Of a stretch of 64,000 bases of DNA, positions 12,137-24,800 are shown one piece after another. Position numbers and translations under genes: made by a program. Each line of letters begins with the position of its first letter. Position 1 is the stretch's first letter. The DNA comes from Phoronis australis (taxonomy: Eukaryota; Phoronida; Phoronidae): NCBI GenBank assembly GCA_002633005.1, contig NMRA01000026.1:1570710-1634709 (forward strand). The letters are read 5' to 3'. A model generated the notes under the pieces. That model was not told where the DNA came from and made no database searches. It saw only the letters and a list, made by a program, of their open reading frames with translations.

Positions 12137-12659
12137 GAAAAAGTTAAAAATGTAATAAAAAATGAACAAACAACTTCATCAAATTCAGTCCATCATCAAG
12201 GTTAACTGATACAAAACATTAAATTTACACCAGTAACTCAAAGCAAATTTTAAGCCCGTTTAATCAAGAACACCGTGCAAATTTCAAGATCATGTAAAGC
12301 AACTTTGTTCATGTAACCTTTTGCAATCCTTTCAAACGGAAATTCATCAAAGAAATATAATTGTACTATGGCAGGAAACTTGTGTAAGCAACAAATTCCA
12401 TTATTGAAAAATCATTGAGCCAATACAAGTTCAAATTCTACTCTAGATCATACATCATGTGACCACTAACTTCTACTTTTTATGGATCCATAATTCCAAC
12501 AGTGACATGCACAAAAACGAGAACATACAAGACAATAAAACATGCAAAACTGGATCGGAGGCAACATTCACACAGAATAGTAACCTTTTAGCTGTCCATT
12601 AGGTGGGAGCACCAGTCCTATATGCAGCAGTGTCCAATCTAAGTCCTGGCCAACGATGA

Positions 12660-12885
12660 CTAAGACCTGGATCGACTGCGGCTCTTTGATCGAGATTTGG
12701 ATGTTCGTCTGACAGGACTACGGGATTTGGACGTGCGTGTGACAGGACTACGACTCTTGCTCCGGCTAGCACTGCGACTGTACCGTCTGTTGTTCTTCTG
12801 GCGAGGCGACCGACTGCGAGAGCGACTCTTACTGCGGCTGTAGGAACGGTCCCTTCTACGGTAGTCTGGAGATCTTGACCTTGAC
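12660..12885 (-). CDS. SRSF2: SRSF2 coding exon 3 (RS domain)
   Basis: The acceptor TTTTAAATAG precedes GTCAAGGTC. The exon completes an Arg codon and then encodes 75 further codons of RS-rich sequence up to TAG at 12662-12660. A 12-residue SKSRSPV.RT segment is duplicated in tandem. Confidence 0.93.
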
Positions 12886-15800
12886 CTATTTAAAATCAAC
12901 AATATTGGCATTGTCATATGTTGCATTGTGCCACCAATAGTTTAATTTTCAAAGAACGCTGACTTTTTTGAAGCTTATTTAGTTTGGGCATTCACAATGT
13001 TCTGCTGTACAATTAGCAAAACCACTAATGGGTAAACCATAGTGAACAAATGCTTAACACTTGGGCCTAAAACTAGTTTATTGGCTAAAAAGCTAGAAGA
13101 AAATGTTTTTACTGACACCTAACTTGTCTGTCAACTTTGAAACAAGGGCAACATGGAGCGTTGAAATGCACCCACGAATGCATCGCAAACGGTATGTTTC
13201 TAGGGGTGTTTATTTGCATTATAAAAATAGCCACAAGAAGTCGCAAAATACATCAAAACCAACCGGAAACGGGAACATGCCATCGTTTCTTTAATAGAAA
13301 GCTATTTACCAAATTTCACAAGAATCTGTCAAGAACTTCAGAGAAACAAATGAAAACAAGAAAAAATTAAATTCCCAATAGGGGGCACAGCATTCGTCGA
13401 ATCTGTCTGAAAGTCGTTGTCGTCCGTTGTTAACTTCATATAAATACACTTATTAAACTTAATAAAGATCATGCAATGGGTTTAGGAGATACAGCTTTGG
13501 CCACAAAACAAAACTGCCACTAGGAGGCGCCAAAGTAATCAAAGTCATCATCGGCAACCATCCTCTTCACACTGAGTACAATTACGCCAATTTTCAAAAT
13601 CATCCTTTGAATGATTTAGTTGATAGAGGGGCGGACGCCTGAAAAAAACAGACTTGAAAACAGCAAAACTGGTCACTAGGTAGCAAAAAATAGGTTGAAT
13701 CCATTCGAAAACGGGAGGATAGTGTCATATTACCAATACATGCCTATATTAGAAATTTTATGAAAATCAGTTAAGGACATTTGAAGATACAAAGGTAAAC
13801 GTAAAAAAACTAAAATTCCCATTAGGGGGCACAGCTGTTGTCAGATCCGTACGAAAGTCATCGTCTGTTGTCAGCTTTATATAAATACACTAGCTAAATT
13901 TAGTAAAAATCCTACAGAGTTTAGGAGATACAGCCATGGGTGCAAAAAATGCTACTAGTAGTCACCACAGTAGTCGAAATCATCAGCAAATCGTCAGTCT
14001 TCTCTTCAAAGTAACTAAGTACATGCAAGTTTTCACAATCATCCTTAGATAGAGCAATTTTGTTGACAGAGGGGTGGATGCCAAAAACACGCAATGCAGA
14101 CCGTTGAAATGTGCCCACGAATGCTTGCAAATGGTGTGCTTTTAGGGTTATTTATTTGTATCATAAAAATGGCCACTAGATGGCGCAAAAACATACAATC
14201 CATCCCAAAAACAGGAACTTGCCATATTTCATAAACATCTGCCAAGGAACTTCATAGAAATAAAGGAAAACAGAAAATGAAATTGCCACTAAGTGGGCAG
14301 TGTCCGTTGGATCCACCTGAAAGTCGTCGTCGTCTGTTATCTTCATATAAATACACTTACTAATTTAGTAAAGATGCTGCAGTGGGTTTAGGAGATACAA
14401 CTATGGGCGCAAAACAAAACTACCACTAGGAGGCGCAACAAAAGTCAGTCACCGTCATCAAAGGTCGTCTTCACACTGATAACATACATGCCAATTTCCA
14501 AATGATTTGGTTGATACAGGGGTGGACGCCAAAAACAAGATTTGAAAACCACAAAAACGGCCACTAGGTGGCGCAAAATACCTAGGTTCCATCCAAAAAC
14601 AGGAAGACAGCGTCATCACACCAATAGATGCCAAATTTAAAATTCTATGAAAATCTGTTGAGGACCTTTGAAGATACTGAGTTAAACGTAAAAAACAAAA
14701 ATTGCCACTAGCGGACACAGCAGTAGTCAGATCTGTCTGAAAGTCGTCGTCATCCGTAGTCAACATCATATAAATACACTTGCTAAATTAAGTAAAGATC
14801 CTGCGAACAGTTTAGGAGATACAGCCATAGGCGCAATATAAACAAAACTGCCACTAGGAGGTGCCACAGTAGTCGAAATCGTCGGAAAATCATCGTCAAC
14901 TGTCCTCTTTATAGTACGGAACATACATGCCAATTTTCACAATCACCCTTTGAGCGGTTTGGTTGATAGAGGGGTGGACGAAAAAAAAACAGACTCGAAA
15001 ACAATAAAAAAGGCCACTAGGTGACGCAAACTACGTCGAATCCATCCGAAAACGGGAGGATAGCGTCATCTCACTAATAGGTGCCTACATACCAAATTTC
15101 ATGAAAATTTGTTCAGGACTTTTGCCACTAGGGGGCACACTGGTAGTCGGATCCGTCCAAAAATTCGCTCATGCTGTCCCATTCATGAATGGAATACATG
15201 AACTAAATTTCATGAAAGTATGTCAACGGATTTTGAAGAAAGAGCAGCGGACGCCGGAAGGACGCCGCCCGGACGGACGGAGATGACGGCATGTTGCGTC
15301 CACATATAAATATGTGGGCGCATAAAAACAGTAAAAATAGCCACTAGGTGGCGCAAACTACAATGAATCTATCCGAAAATGGGAGGATAGCGTCATATCA
15401 CTAATAGATGTCCATAAGTCAAATTTTATGAAAATCCGTTAGGGACATTTTAAGATACAGAGGAAAACATAAAAAACTAAAATTGCCACTAAGGGGCACA
15501 CCAGTAGTTGGATCCTTCCGAATGTTCGCTTGTGCCATTCCATCCATGAAAGGAACACATGTGCAAAATTTCATGAACGTACGTCAAAGGGTTTTGGAGA
15601 TAGAGCAGCGGATGCCAGACGGCATAATTCGTCCACACACAAATATATGGGAGCATTATAAACAGTATAGATTTTGTGTTCGCAATTATTTGTTTTAAAT
15701 TAGCACAGAAGCAGAAATAGGCTCTCTCCATAAAAAAGGTCAACTAGGCGCAGATTTTCCATGGCCTGTTTTAATACGGCGTTGTTCCATCTTTTAGTTT

Positions 15801-18800
15801 CAGATGTTGTTTCGCCAGCTAACAGCCTCAATATCCGCTGTGCATTGTGCAAAACCAACTTTCCCTAACAATTTGCCGCATTCGGAGTAGGGAAACAACA
15901 AGATTTCATCAAATGCACTAAATGAGCTTTTGACCTCCAGAAATTTACAGGACATCCTTTGCCATACAAACCACGAAACGACCTTTGGTCATCTGTTTGC
16001 ACACCCTGCAGTCGTTCAACTACAAGCCACTCTTTTTATGGTAGGCTCATACTAACAGCTTGCCAAGCCACCTTGGGTGAATTTTAAAGCAGCTGATTAC
16101 ACCCATTTGGTGGATGCTTAGCGGCTATGCTACTCATGAACAAGCAACTGATTTAGAAAAAATTGCCAACTGTCAACTCTTGGGCACACTGACCACTATC
16201 TTTGTTTTGTTCACAAATACATATATGGCAAACATTCTCCAGTAATGGACAGAGAAAATTAATAGGAATAGGTGATATTATCGGCCGTCTCAAATTCAAG
16301 AATTGCAATCAATAACAAACCATTCAACGACATGTTACACTATGAGGAAGCATGAAAACATTGCGTCAGAAGCTACTTTCTACTATTCTAGGAAGTCTAT
16401 TGTCAGACATTGCTCATGTGACACAATGACAAATGCCAAAATCGCTCACGTTCCAATCATCACATTCAAGACATTTTTGGATTCCAGTGTCCTAAATTTT
16501 AGAGAAAGTCCAATCTAGAGAATTTTACAGCAACAATTCTCAGCTGCAGAGGCTCATTTCAAGACCGTATGTCTGGTTCTACAGCATGTAACATCCTTTC
16601 CTTTGACTCTGCTCATGATAATGTTGTGAACGGTGAAGTTAATCGCACAGTAATCTTCCACACAAACAACGTCATGTGAGAACAAGATAAATAAATGACT
16701 GATGGAAAAAAATAAGGTTAAGTCAAATGTGTTCTTGTAACTCAGAATGTGTACACAAGTAAAAATAAATGGTGCAAAGCTTGGAATAACGTACTTCAGC
16801 AAATGTGCACTAGGCCTATTAACCCTCTTGCTGCCAGAGCCCATGGTGACCCACATAACCTCCAGTGCCAGGCATTATAAAGCACCTTCTAGTGGCCATG
16901 TTACAAACTACTAACTTGTGCTTTTAATTAATCATTTTTCAAGTGATGATCATTATTTTTCAAGTTACCATTGATACTGTGAGTAGAGCATAGATTTATC
17001 TTGTTGATTATATTTCAGTTATGTAAAACATATTTGTTTTTTCAGAGTAGGGGCCTTGGAATCAAAAGACACGTGGATAAAAATCTAAACATGCATGTAT
17101 TTTGGTGACAAAAATCAATTTATATGCTTCATTAACTATTTTACAAGATCTTAACTTGTTTTTCTTAAGTTTCAGAAAGTATCTGTGGACCTGGATAAGA
17201 ACTAACAATTTTTTTCTAGGTTTAACACCAATAAACGATATTGATAAAATCAAGGTCTAATTGAAGAAAATCATTGAACTCTGACATACTTTTACATGTT
17301 TATTATTTGAAAAACTGAATCAACAAATTCATTTTATGGAAGTATATACATGTTTACAAAATTAACAAGAAGTTAGCGTGTAAGAATAAACGAGTTATTT
17401 TAATAAAGTAACTGATTTAGACAGAAGTAACAAGTTCAGTCCTTTTTATCGCAGGTGTTCAGTTCAGTCCTTATTATTCAACATTGTTTACAAAATGTAA
17501 CAAACCATTGATCAACAGAAACTTATTTTGTGACATAACTAATANGCACTAAATGAGCTTTTGACCTCCAGAAATTTACAGGACATCCTTTGCCATACAA
17601 ACCACGAAACGACCTTTGGTCACCTGTTTGCACATCCTGCAGTCGTTCAACTACAAGCCACTCTTTTTATGCTAGGCTCATACTAACAGCTTGCCAAGCC
17701 ACCTTGGGTGAATTTTAAAGCAGCTGATTACACCCATTTGGCGGATGCTTAGCGGCTATGCTACTCATGAACAAGCAACTGATTGCCAACTGTCAACTCT
17801 TGGGCACACTGATCACTATCTTTGTTTTGTTCACAAATACATATATGGCAAACATTCTCCAGTAATGGACAGAGAAAATTAATAGGAATAGGTGATATTA
17901 TCGGCCGTCTCAAATTCAAGAATTGCAATCAATAACAAACCATTCAACTACATGTTACACTATGAGGAAGCATGAAAACATTGCGTCAGAAGCTACTTTC
18001 TACTATTCTAGGAAGTCTATTGTCAGACATTGCTCATGTGACACAGTGACAAATGCCAAAATCGCTCACGTTCCAATCATCACATTCAAGACATTTTTGG
18101 ATTCCAGTGTCCTAAATTTTAGAGAAAGTCCCAATCTAGAGAATTTTTACAGCAACAATTCTCAGCTGCAGAGGCTCATTTCAAGACCGCATTCTATCCG
18201 TAGGTCTGGTAACCTCCTTTTCTTTGACTCTGCTCATGATAATGTTGTGAACGGTGAAGTTTATCGCACAGTAATCTTCCACACAAACAACGTCATGTGA
18301 GAACAAGATAAATAAATGACTACTGGAAAAAAATAAGGTTAAGTCAAACGTGTTCTTTTAACTCAGAATGTGTACACAAGTAAAAATAAATGGTGCCAAG
18401 CTTGGAATAACGTACTTTAGCAAATGTGCACTAGGCCTACTAACAATTTTTTTCGCAAAAAAATGCGCCAAATTGTTTTGGACAATATAGAAAAACTAGG
18501 ACAGGATAAGTTGAACATGCAGAAGTCTTACTTTCAAGCAGAGTGTATGCAATCGTTTGTGTTCTTCGTTGGTAGGAGTTAGAGATTGAATGGACGGTGC
18601 ATATTTACAGGAGAAATGGAAGCGGTATGTGTAATTTTTCAATAATGCCGTAAGTTTTGGCAACCTCAGATTTCATTTGGTGATCTGGGATTTTCGCGAA
18701 GTCCCATTTGGCAAATTGGCCTGATTCTAAGCATCGAGCACTGTCAGAGTCGGTTTCTGTCTTATTCAGATGAAATATCTCAATGCACTAGATCCCATTT

Positions 18801-21800
18801 ATATAATTTCTACTTAAACTTTTTAAGCTTAAAGTAAGCCTAAGTGTGCATTCACAAAAATTTTGTTCATATCATAACTTTTAGCCAAATGGACATATTT
18901 TCTTTTCCTCCTAAAGGCAGTCAAGAATGATTAAAAGTAAGATACTGCCGAAGGTTACATATGCCGTTACTAACCGTCCATAGCGCCCTCCTCGATATGA
19001 GCCACCACCACCTCCACTGTATCTCCTAGGAGGGCCCCTTCGACTTCTTGAATCGTTTGATGGCCGAGCATACTTGGCCATCTGTACCCTCAGCTCTCTG
19101 CCCTCCAAAACCTTCCCATCCAAACCTTCAATAGCATCCTCAGCTTCGTCCTTGCTGTAATACCGTACAAATGCAAAACCTACAAAGCAATAATCAAGGC
19201 TGGTGTTAGTATCATTTGACAATAAGTATCAGGTACTCAGTGAGCTGCAATATAAAGTTTGATTTAAACCAACTGATCTCAACTCCTTCTTTACCCAGAT
19301 GAGACGTGATTTTTGAACTTAGAAAACATCGACAGTTTGTTATGGCAACACCCAACTGTCAGGTCTGTCCAAGTCCAGGAATCACACCGAGTTTCACTAA
19401 AGAACAACTTGAAACCAAATTCCCCACAGGAGGTAGTGTAGATCAGAAGTTTGTTTTTTGATGTTCTAAAAATTCCAAGACAGGACTCAATTTGGCGACC
19501 CGAGATTATCTTTGGCGACAGATCTCAAGTCCCACAAAGTCACCACTACGAGTATGAAATTCAGACAATAATTCCCCCGAAATTCGTTTCAAAGTTTGTG
19601 TTGACTTCCAAAGTTTAAATTACTAACAGTTTTCCTAGATTTATTGCTTTTGGTTCACAATTGTTCTGTTTATTTCGTGAAATCAGTGCACTTGCCACCA
19701 CAGCAGTCAGCACACATCAAACGTGCTTAAATTACAACAGGAAGTACACAAACGGAAGTCGGAAGTGTTCGACAAAAATCGGGTACAGAGGGGGAGAAAC
19801 TGAAGAGGTACACCAGATCCCGAATAGTACAATCTTTTCTTTTTATCATCGACTCTTAGCCAGATTCGTCAACCCAAAATTTGGTAATTGTTTACAATAT
19901 GACGACATTGACCTACACACATGACTTTGGTACCATTTGATTTGTCGCAACGTTATTTTTCCAAAAATATATGAATGTATCCCCTACAACGTTTCCCCTG
20001 TATTTTACCGTTGAATTTCAGTTCACACTATTTTCTGGTTGACACCGCCATGTTAGCTCCAACTCAAGATTACAGCGACACCCGCTATCAATGAATGAAA
20101 CAGCATCATCAATTCTGAAACATTATTTGCCCGCACAAGATTCCTGCTTAAGTTTTCCTGACATAATATGGAGCAACAAGTAGCAGCATTACCTTTTGTA
20201 ATTGTGACCATTCGACTGTTTTTCCACGAAATTGTCTTAACTGATACCCTTTTCACCAATTTGGACCTCAAAACCAACCTCCGCTTTTTTCGCGGATTCT
20301 TGCCAACAGCTAGATGCGTATCAGGGTCACCATAGGATCAAATTCGAACACTTGGGAACATTACTCGGGCAGGGGATAGACGGGTCTTGGTCAATTTAAC
20401 CTTATTAGTTCAGATTTTGACTGCCAGGTGGATCCTTCCATTCAACATGGCAGTATTACTACCGCGCATCAGGAAATAGTACGAGAACATACTAAGAAAC
20501 GGGATAGGAAAACTTTTTTTTTTAAAGAAAACGTTGCAAGGATTGGAACGATACCAAAATCATAAGTGTAAGTCAATGTCGTCATATTGTAAACAATTAC
20601 CCAAAATTTGTTTTGGCGACCTCAGCTTTCATTTGGTGACCTGGGATTTTTGCCAAGTCGCCACATGTGTCATGGCCTTAAGCTCAGTGTCGACTGTCGA
20701 GCGCTGCAAGTCCTTTTGTATTGAACTCATACTTTAGCTCAACAGTCCAGTCCCAACCAAAGCACCACATGCGTTGTCAGATTAGTCAACTGACGTGGTA
20801 TTCCAAATCACAAAGACAATAGAGTCAGGAATTTTTTTTATTTTTGGCTTACAGTTACAGTTTACACGAAGGCTTGTCGTTAAAGGAGAATGCCACCCGA
20901 TTTAATTAGTCTTTTTTGCCGTCTTAATCGGTCTATATCCACATCACCTCGCATACGGTCGACCTTACCTTGCCAAGAGGTGTCGCGTAACCTGTGAGGA
21001 AGGTAAGAAACGACGCCAGCGACGTCAGTGGTTCATAAGCAGAGTGAATGCTGCTACGTTGCGGTGCATCGTTCTCGTTTGTCCGAACTAAGCAGCTGCA
21101 AGGAAAGCGGGTATATCGTTTTTTTTTACTTCCTCGAGAGTCCGAAATGCTTAGGAAGTGGCTCATGGTAGTGAAGAATGAAATGTACGCTGTAAATAGA
21201 AAGTATGAGGCCGTCAAACATCTCTGTGTCTGTAGCCTGCAGACGTCGACAGTGCCTGACGAATGCCGGCTTACCAAATAACTCCGCATACGTTCCGTTG
21301 TCTGAGCTTGTTTACGGCGCCTCTCTAGTATTTCTTCATCACTGTATTCCTGTTCGAATTGATAGCCTATAAAACTTAACGATCCACCTACGAAGTCAGG
21401 ACTGATGAGCTCTAGCTCATCCTAAGTCGGGATTGCGAGTTGCCATGTTGGCGTTTATTACTGAGCGTTCTGTTTCAAAATGAGTTATTCTCACCCTAAC
21501 CAATACTTATATAAAACTGAAACAAAGTCTGTCTCATTAGATGCAATTTGTAATGCCTTTGGAGTGTTTGTGAGTGCAAATGATTTGAGAAGCCAGCAAT
21601 GAATAAATCACTGCGTTACAGGCTTTAGGTGCAATAAAACTAATTGACGGGACACCGAGACCGTGTGAGCTCATGCTAATTTAGTGTTTNNNNNNNNNNN
21701 NNNNNNNNNNNNNNNNNNNNNNNNNNNNNNNNNNNNNNNNNNNNNNNNNNNNNNNNNNNNNNNNNNNNNNNNNNNNNNNNNNNNNNNNNNNNNNNNNNNN

Positions 21801-24800
21801 NNNNNNNNNNNNNNNNNNNNNNNNNNNNNNNNNNNNNNNNNNNNNNNNNNNNNNNNNNNNNNNNNNNNNNNNNNNNNNNNNNNNNNNNNNNNNNNNNNNN
21901 NNNNNNNNNNNNNNNNNNNNNNNNNNNNNNNNNNNNNNNNNNNNNNNNNNNNNNNNNNNNNNNNNNNNNNNNNNNNNNNNNNNNNNNNNNNNNNNNNNNN
22001 NNNNNNNNNNNNNNNNNNNNNNNNNNNNNNNNNNNNNNNNNNNNNNNNNNNNNNNNNNNNNNNNNNNNNNNNNNNNNNNNNNNNNNNNNNNNNNNNNNNN
22101 NNNNNNNNNNNNNNNNNNNNNNNNNNNNNNNNNNNNNNNNNNNNNNNNNNNNNNNNNNNNNNNNNNNNNNNNNNNNNNNNNNNNNNNNNNNNNNNNNNNN
22201 NNNNNNNNNNNNNNNNNNNNNNNNNNNNNNNNNNNNNNNNNNNNNNNNNNNNNNNNNNNNNNNNNNNNNNNNNNNNNNNNNNNNNNNNNNNNNNNNNNNN
22301 NNNNNNNNNNNNNNNNNNNNNNNNNNNNNNNNNNNNNNNNNNNNNNNNNNNNNNNNNNNNNNNNNNNNNNNNNNNNNNNNNNNNNNNNNNNNNNNNNNNN
22401 NNNNNNNNNNNNNNNNNNNNNNNNNNNNNNNNNNNNNNNNNNNNNNNNNNNNNNNNNNNNNNNNNNNNNNNNNNNNNNNNNNNNNNNNNNNNNNNNNNNN
22501 NNNNNNNNNCAAACTACCATTTTAGATAGAGTTTTGAACGGGCTTTCAGATGATAATTTCCATTTTGCGCTACGACGTCTACTTTTTGAATTATTCGAGA
22601 TTTTCGGATACCGTTGGTCCTTCGGTCACGTATGCACTCAGCTGGCTGGCTTTCAGTTCACTTTGTTTTGGTTATGTCTGCACAAGTTAACAGAGAGTTT
22701 TGACCCCGACTGACCCAGGTAGCACTGTCGTACTGTAGACTGGAATTCCAGGCGAAATACTATTGTAAACATAACTTTGCTCTGCAGACTGTCACATTTT
22801 GGATAGCGGGAACAAAGCATGGCTCGTCCGTCATGTTGCGCTATCTATTGTTCTTTATTGTAGTTCATTATATGCTCTCTATTTGATTTCTTCGCTAGTC
22901 ACATGAATGTTACCGTGTTATTCATTATTGTCGCCTTGATCGTCATGATTGTCGTCGTCCTCCCCATTGTCGTCTTTCGATTAATTCCGCCAAGTGTCGC
23001 TCCTCCGAGCGCTCTCGTTTTTTATTTTTGGCTTACCGTTACAGTTTACACAAAGGCTTGTCGTTAAAGGAGAATGCCACCCGATTTAATTAGTCTTTTT
23101 TGCCGTCTTAATCGATCTATATCCACATCACCTCGCATACGGTCGACCTTACCTTGCCAAGAGGTGTCGCGTAACCTGTGAGGAAGGTAAGAAACGACGC
23201 CAGCGACGTCAGTGGTTCATAAGCAGAGTGAATGCCGCTACGTTGCGGTGCATCGTTCTCGTTTGTCCGAACTAAGCAGCTGCAAGGAAAGCGGGTATAT
23301 CGTTTTTTTTTTACTTCCTCGAGAGTCCGAAATGCTTAGGAAGTGGCTCATGGTAGTGAAGAATGAAATGTACGCTGTAAATAGAAAGTATGAGTCCGTG
23401 AAACATCTCTGTGTCTGTAGCCTGCAGACGTCGACAGTGCCTGACGAATGCCGGCTTACCAAATAACTCCGCATACGTTCCGTTGTCTGAGCTTGTTCAC
23501 GGCGCCTCTCTAGTATTTCTTCATCACTGTATTCCTGTTCGAATCGATAGCCTGTAAAACTTAACGATCCACCTGCGAAGTCAGGACTGATGAGCTCTAG
23601 CTCATCCTAAGTCGGGATTGCGAGTTGCCATGTTGGCGTTTATTACTGAGCATTCTGTTTCAAAATGAGTTATTCTCACCCTAACTAATACTTATATAAA
23701 ACTGAAACAAAGTCTGTCTCATTAGATGCAATTTGTAATGCCTTTGGAGTGTTTGTGAGTGCAAATGATTTGAGAAGCCAGCAATGAATAAATCACTGCA
23801 TTACAGGCTTTAGATGCAATGAAACTAATTGACGGGAAATCAAGGCCGTGTGAGCTCATGCCAATTTAGTGCTAGCAGAAACTATTGTGAAACAACTTTA
23901 TTTCCATCCCACGACCAGGTGTTAGACGAATCTTTATTTACATTTACAGTACTCAAATAATGATTGTCAATGTACAACTTCTGCCCTGACGGTGCTGTGG
24001 CCAAAGCGGAACCGTGAATTCGCGACCCCCGACGAGTAAGTAGATTTGCAGTTTCGTGGCTAATTCACCAACATAATCACGTGCAGATTACTTTGGCTCA
24101 CTAGTATAGTATTTTCTTGACTGGAAGTTTAGTTTCCTCTGAACTTTGGCTGGTTTATATTTGTGATGTCTGATCAGTTTCCGAGCTATTGGCCAGGATA
24201 ACGAGTCATTCCGGCCGCCCGCCACGGGCCTGATCGGGCTCCGAGCCACTGGCCAGGATAACAAGCATTTTGTGTTTAGAACTAAAAAAATCACAAGTCT
24301 AAACAACACAGATCTAGGTTCTCCTGTCTGTGTCTCACGGAAAATACTTCGAAATTGTCTCCGAACAGACCTCAGACTCCTGCTACGGACCTTATTGGCC
24401 TGCCGACCTTTGTAGGCTACAGTGTGTCTAAATACCAATTAATCCGTAAGAGCGAAATAAAACAACACGTTTTTATAAGAATTCGCCCGGTGGGTTATTG
24501 TTTACAATCCGACTCCATTAATATACAAACTTGATATTACTATTTTCTGAATCCTCTGGTGATTCCAATTCCAAAAATGTATTACTTGTACTGATTGGTC
24601 AATTATTATTCACAATTTCCGAGTTTTTCCAAAGCATTCATTTGCAACGCGGATTTAGTGAGGCAGCCATGTTTAAAAGTGCGACACCTGTCGGCAGGAT
24701 TGATAACTAAAGGTTAACAGCGAGATGTCAAGTGTTTTCGAGGACATTTGTCCGCGAGAACACACACTCTCGTGTTTTTTCTAATGAAGGTTTGAAGAGG

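Noticed and set aside
16303-16518. 71-codon frame repeated at 17923 as 125 codons
   Set aside because: Shared only because the DNA is duplicated. One copy is interrupted, and the sequence shows no protein family.
20933-21289. 118-codon minus-strand frame in the duplicated segment
   Set aside because: The second copy (23238-23474) is frameshifted by a one-base change in a T-run, and no motif is recognised.
21676-22529. Long open frames of about 280 codons on both strands
   Set aside because: They read through the run of N bases and contain no real sequence.
20834-23871. Possible LTR retrotransposon with 0.86-kb terminal repeats
   Set aside because: The repeat ends lack TG...CA, no primer-binding site or polypurine tract is seen, and the interior is mostly gap.
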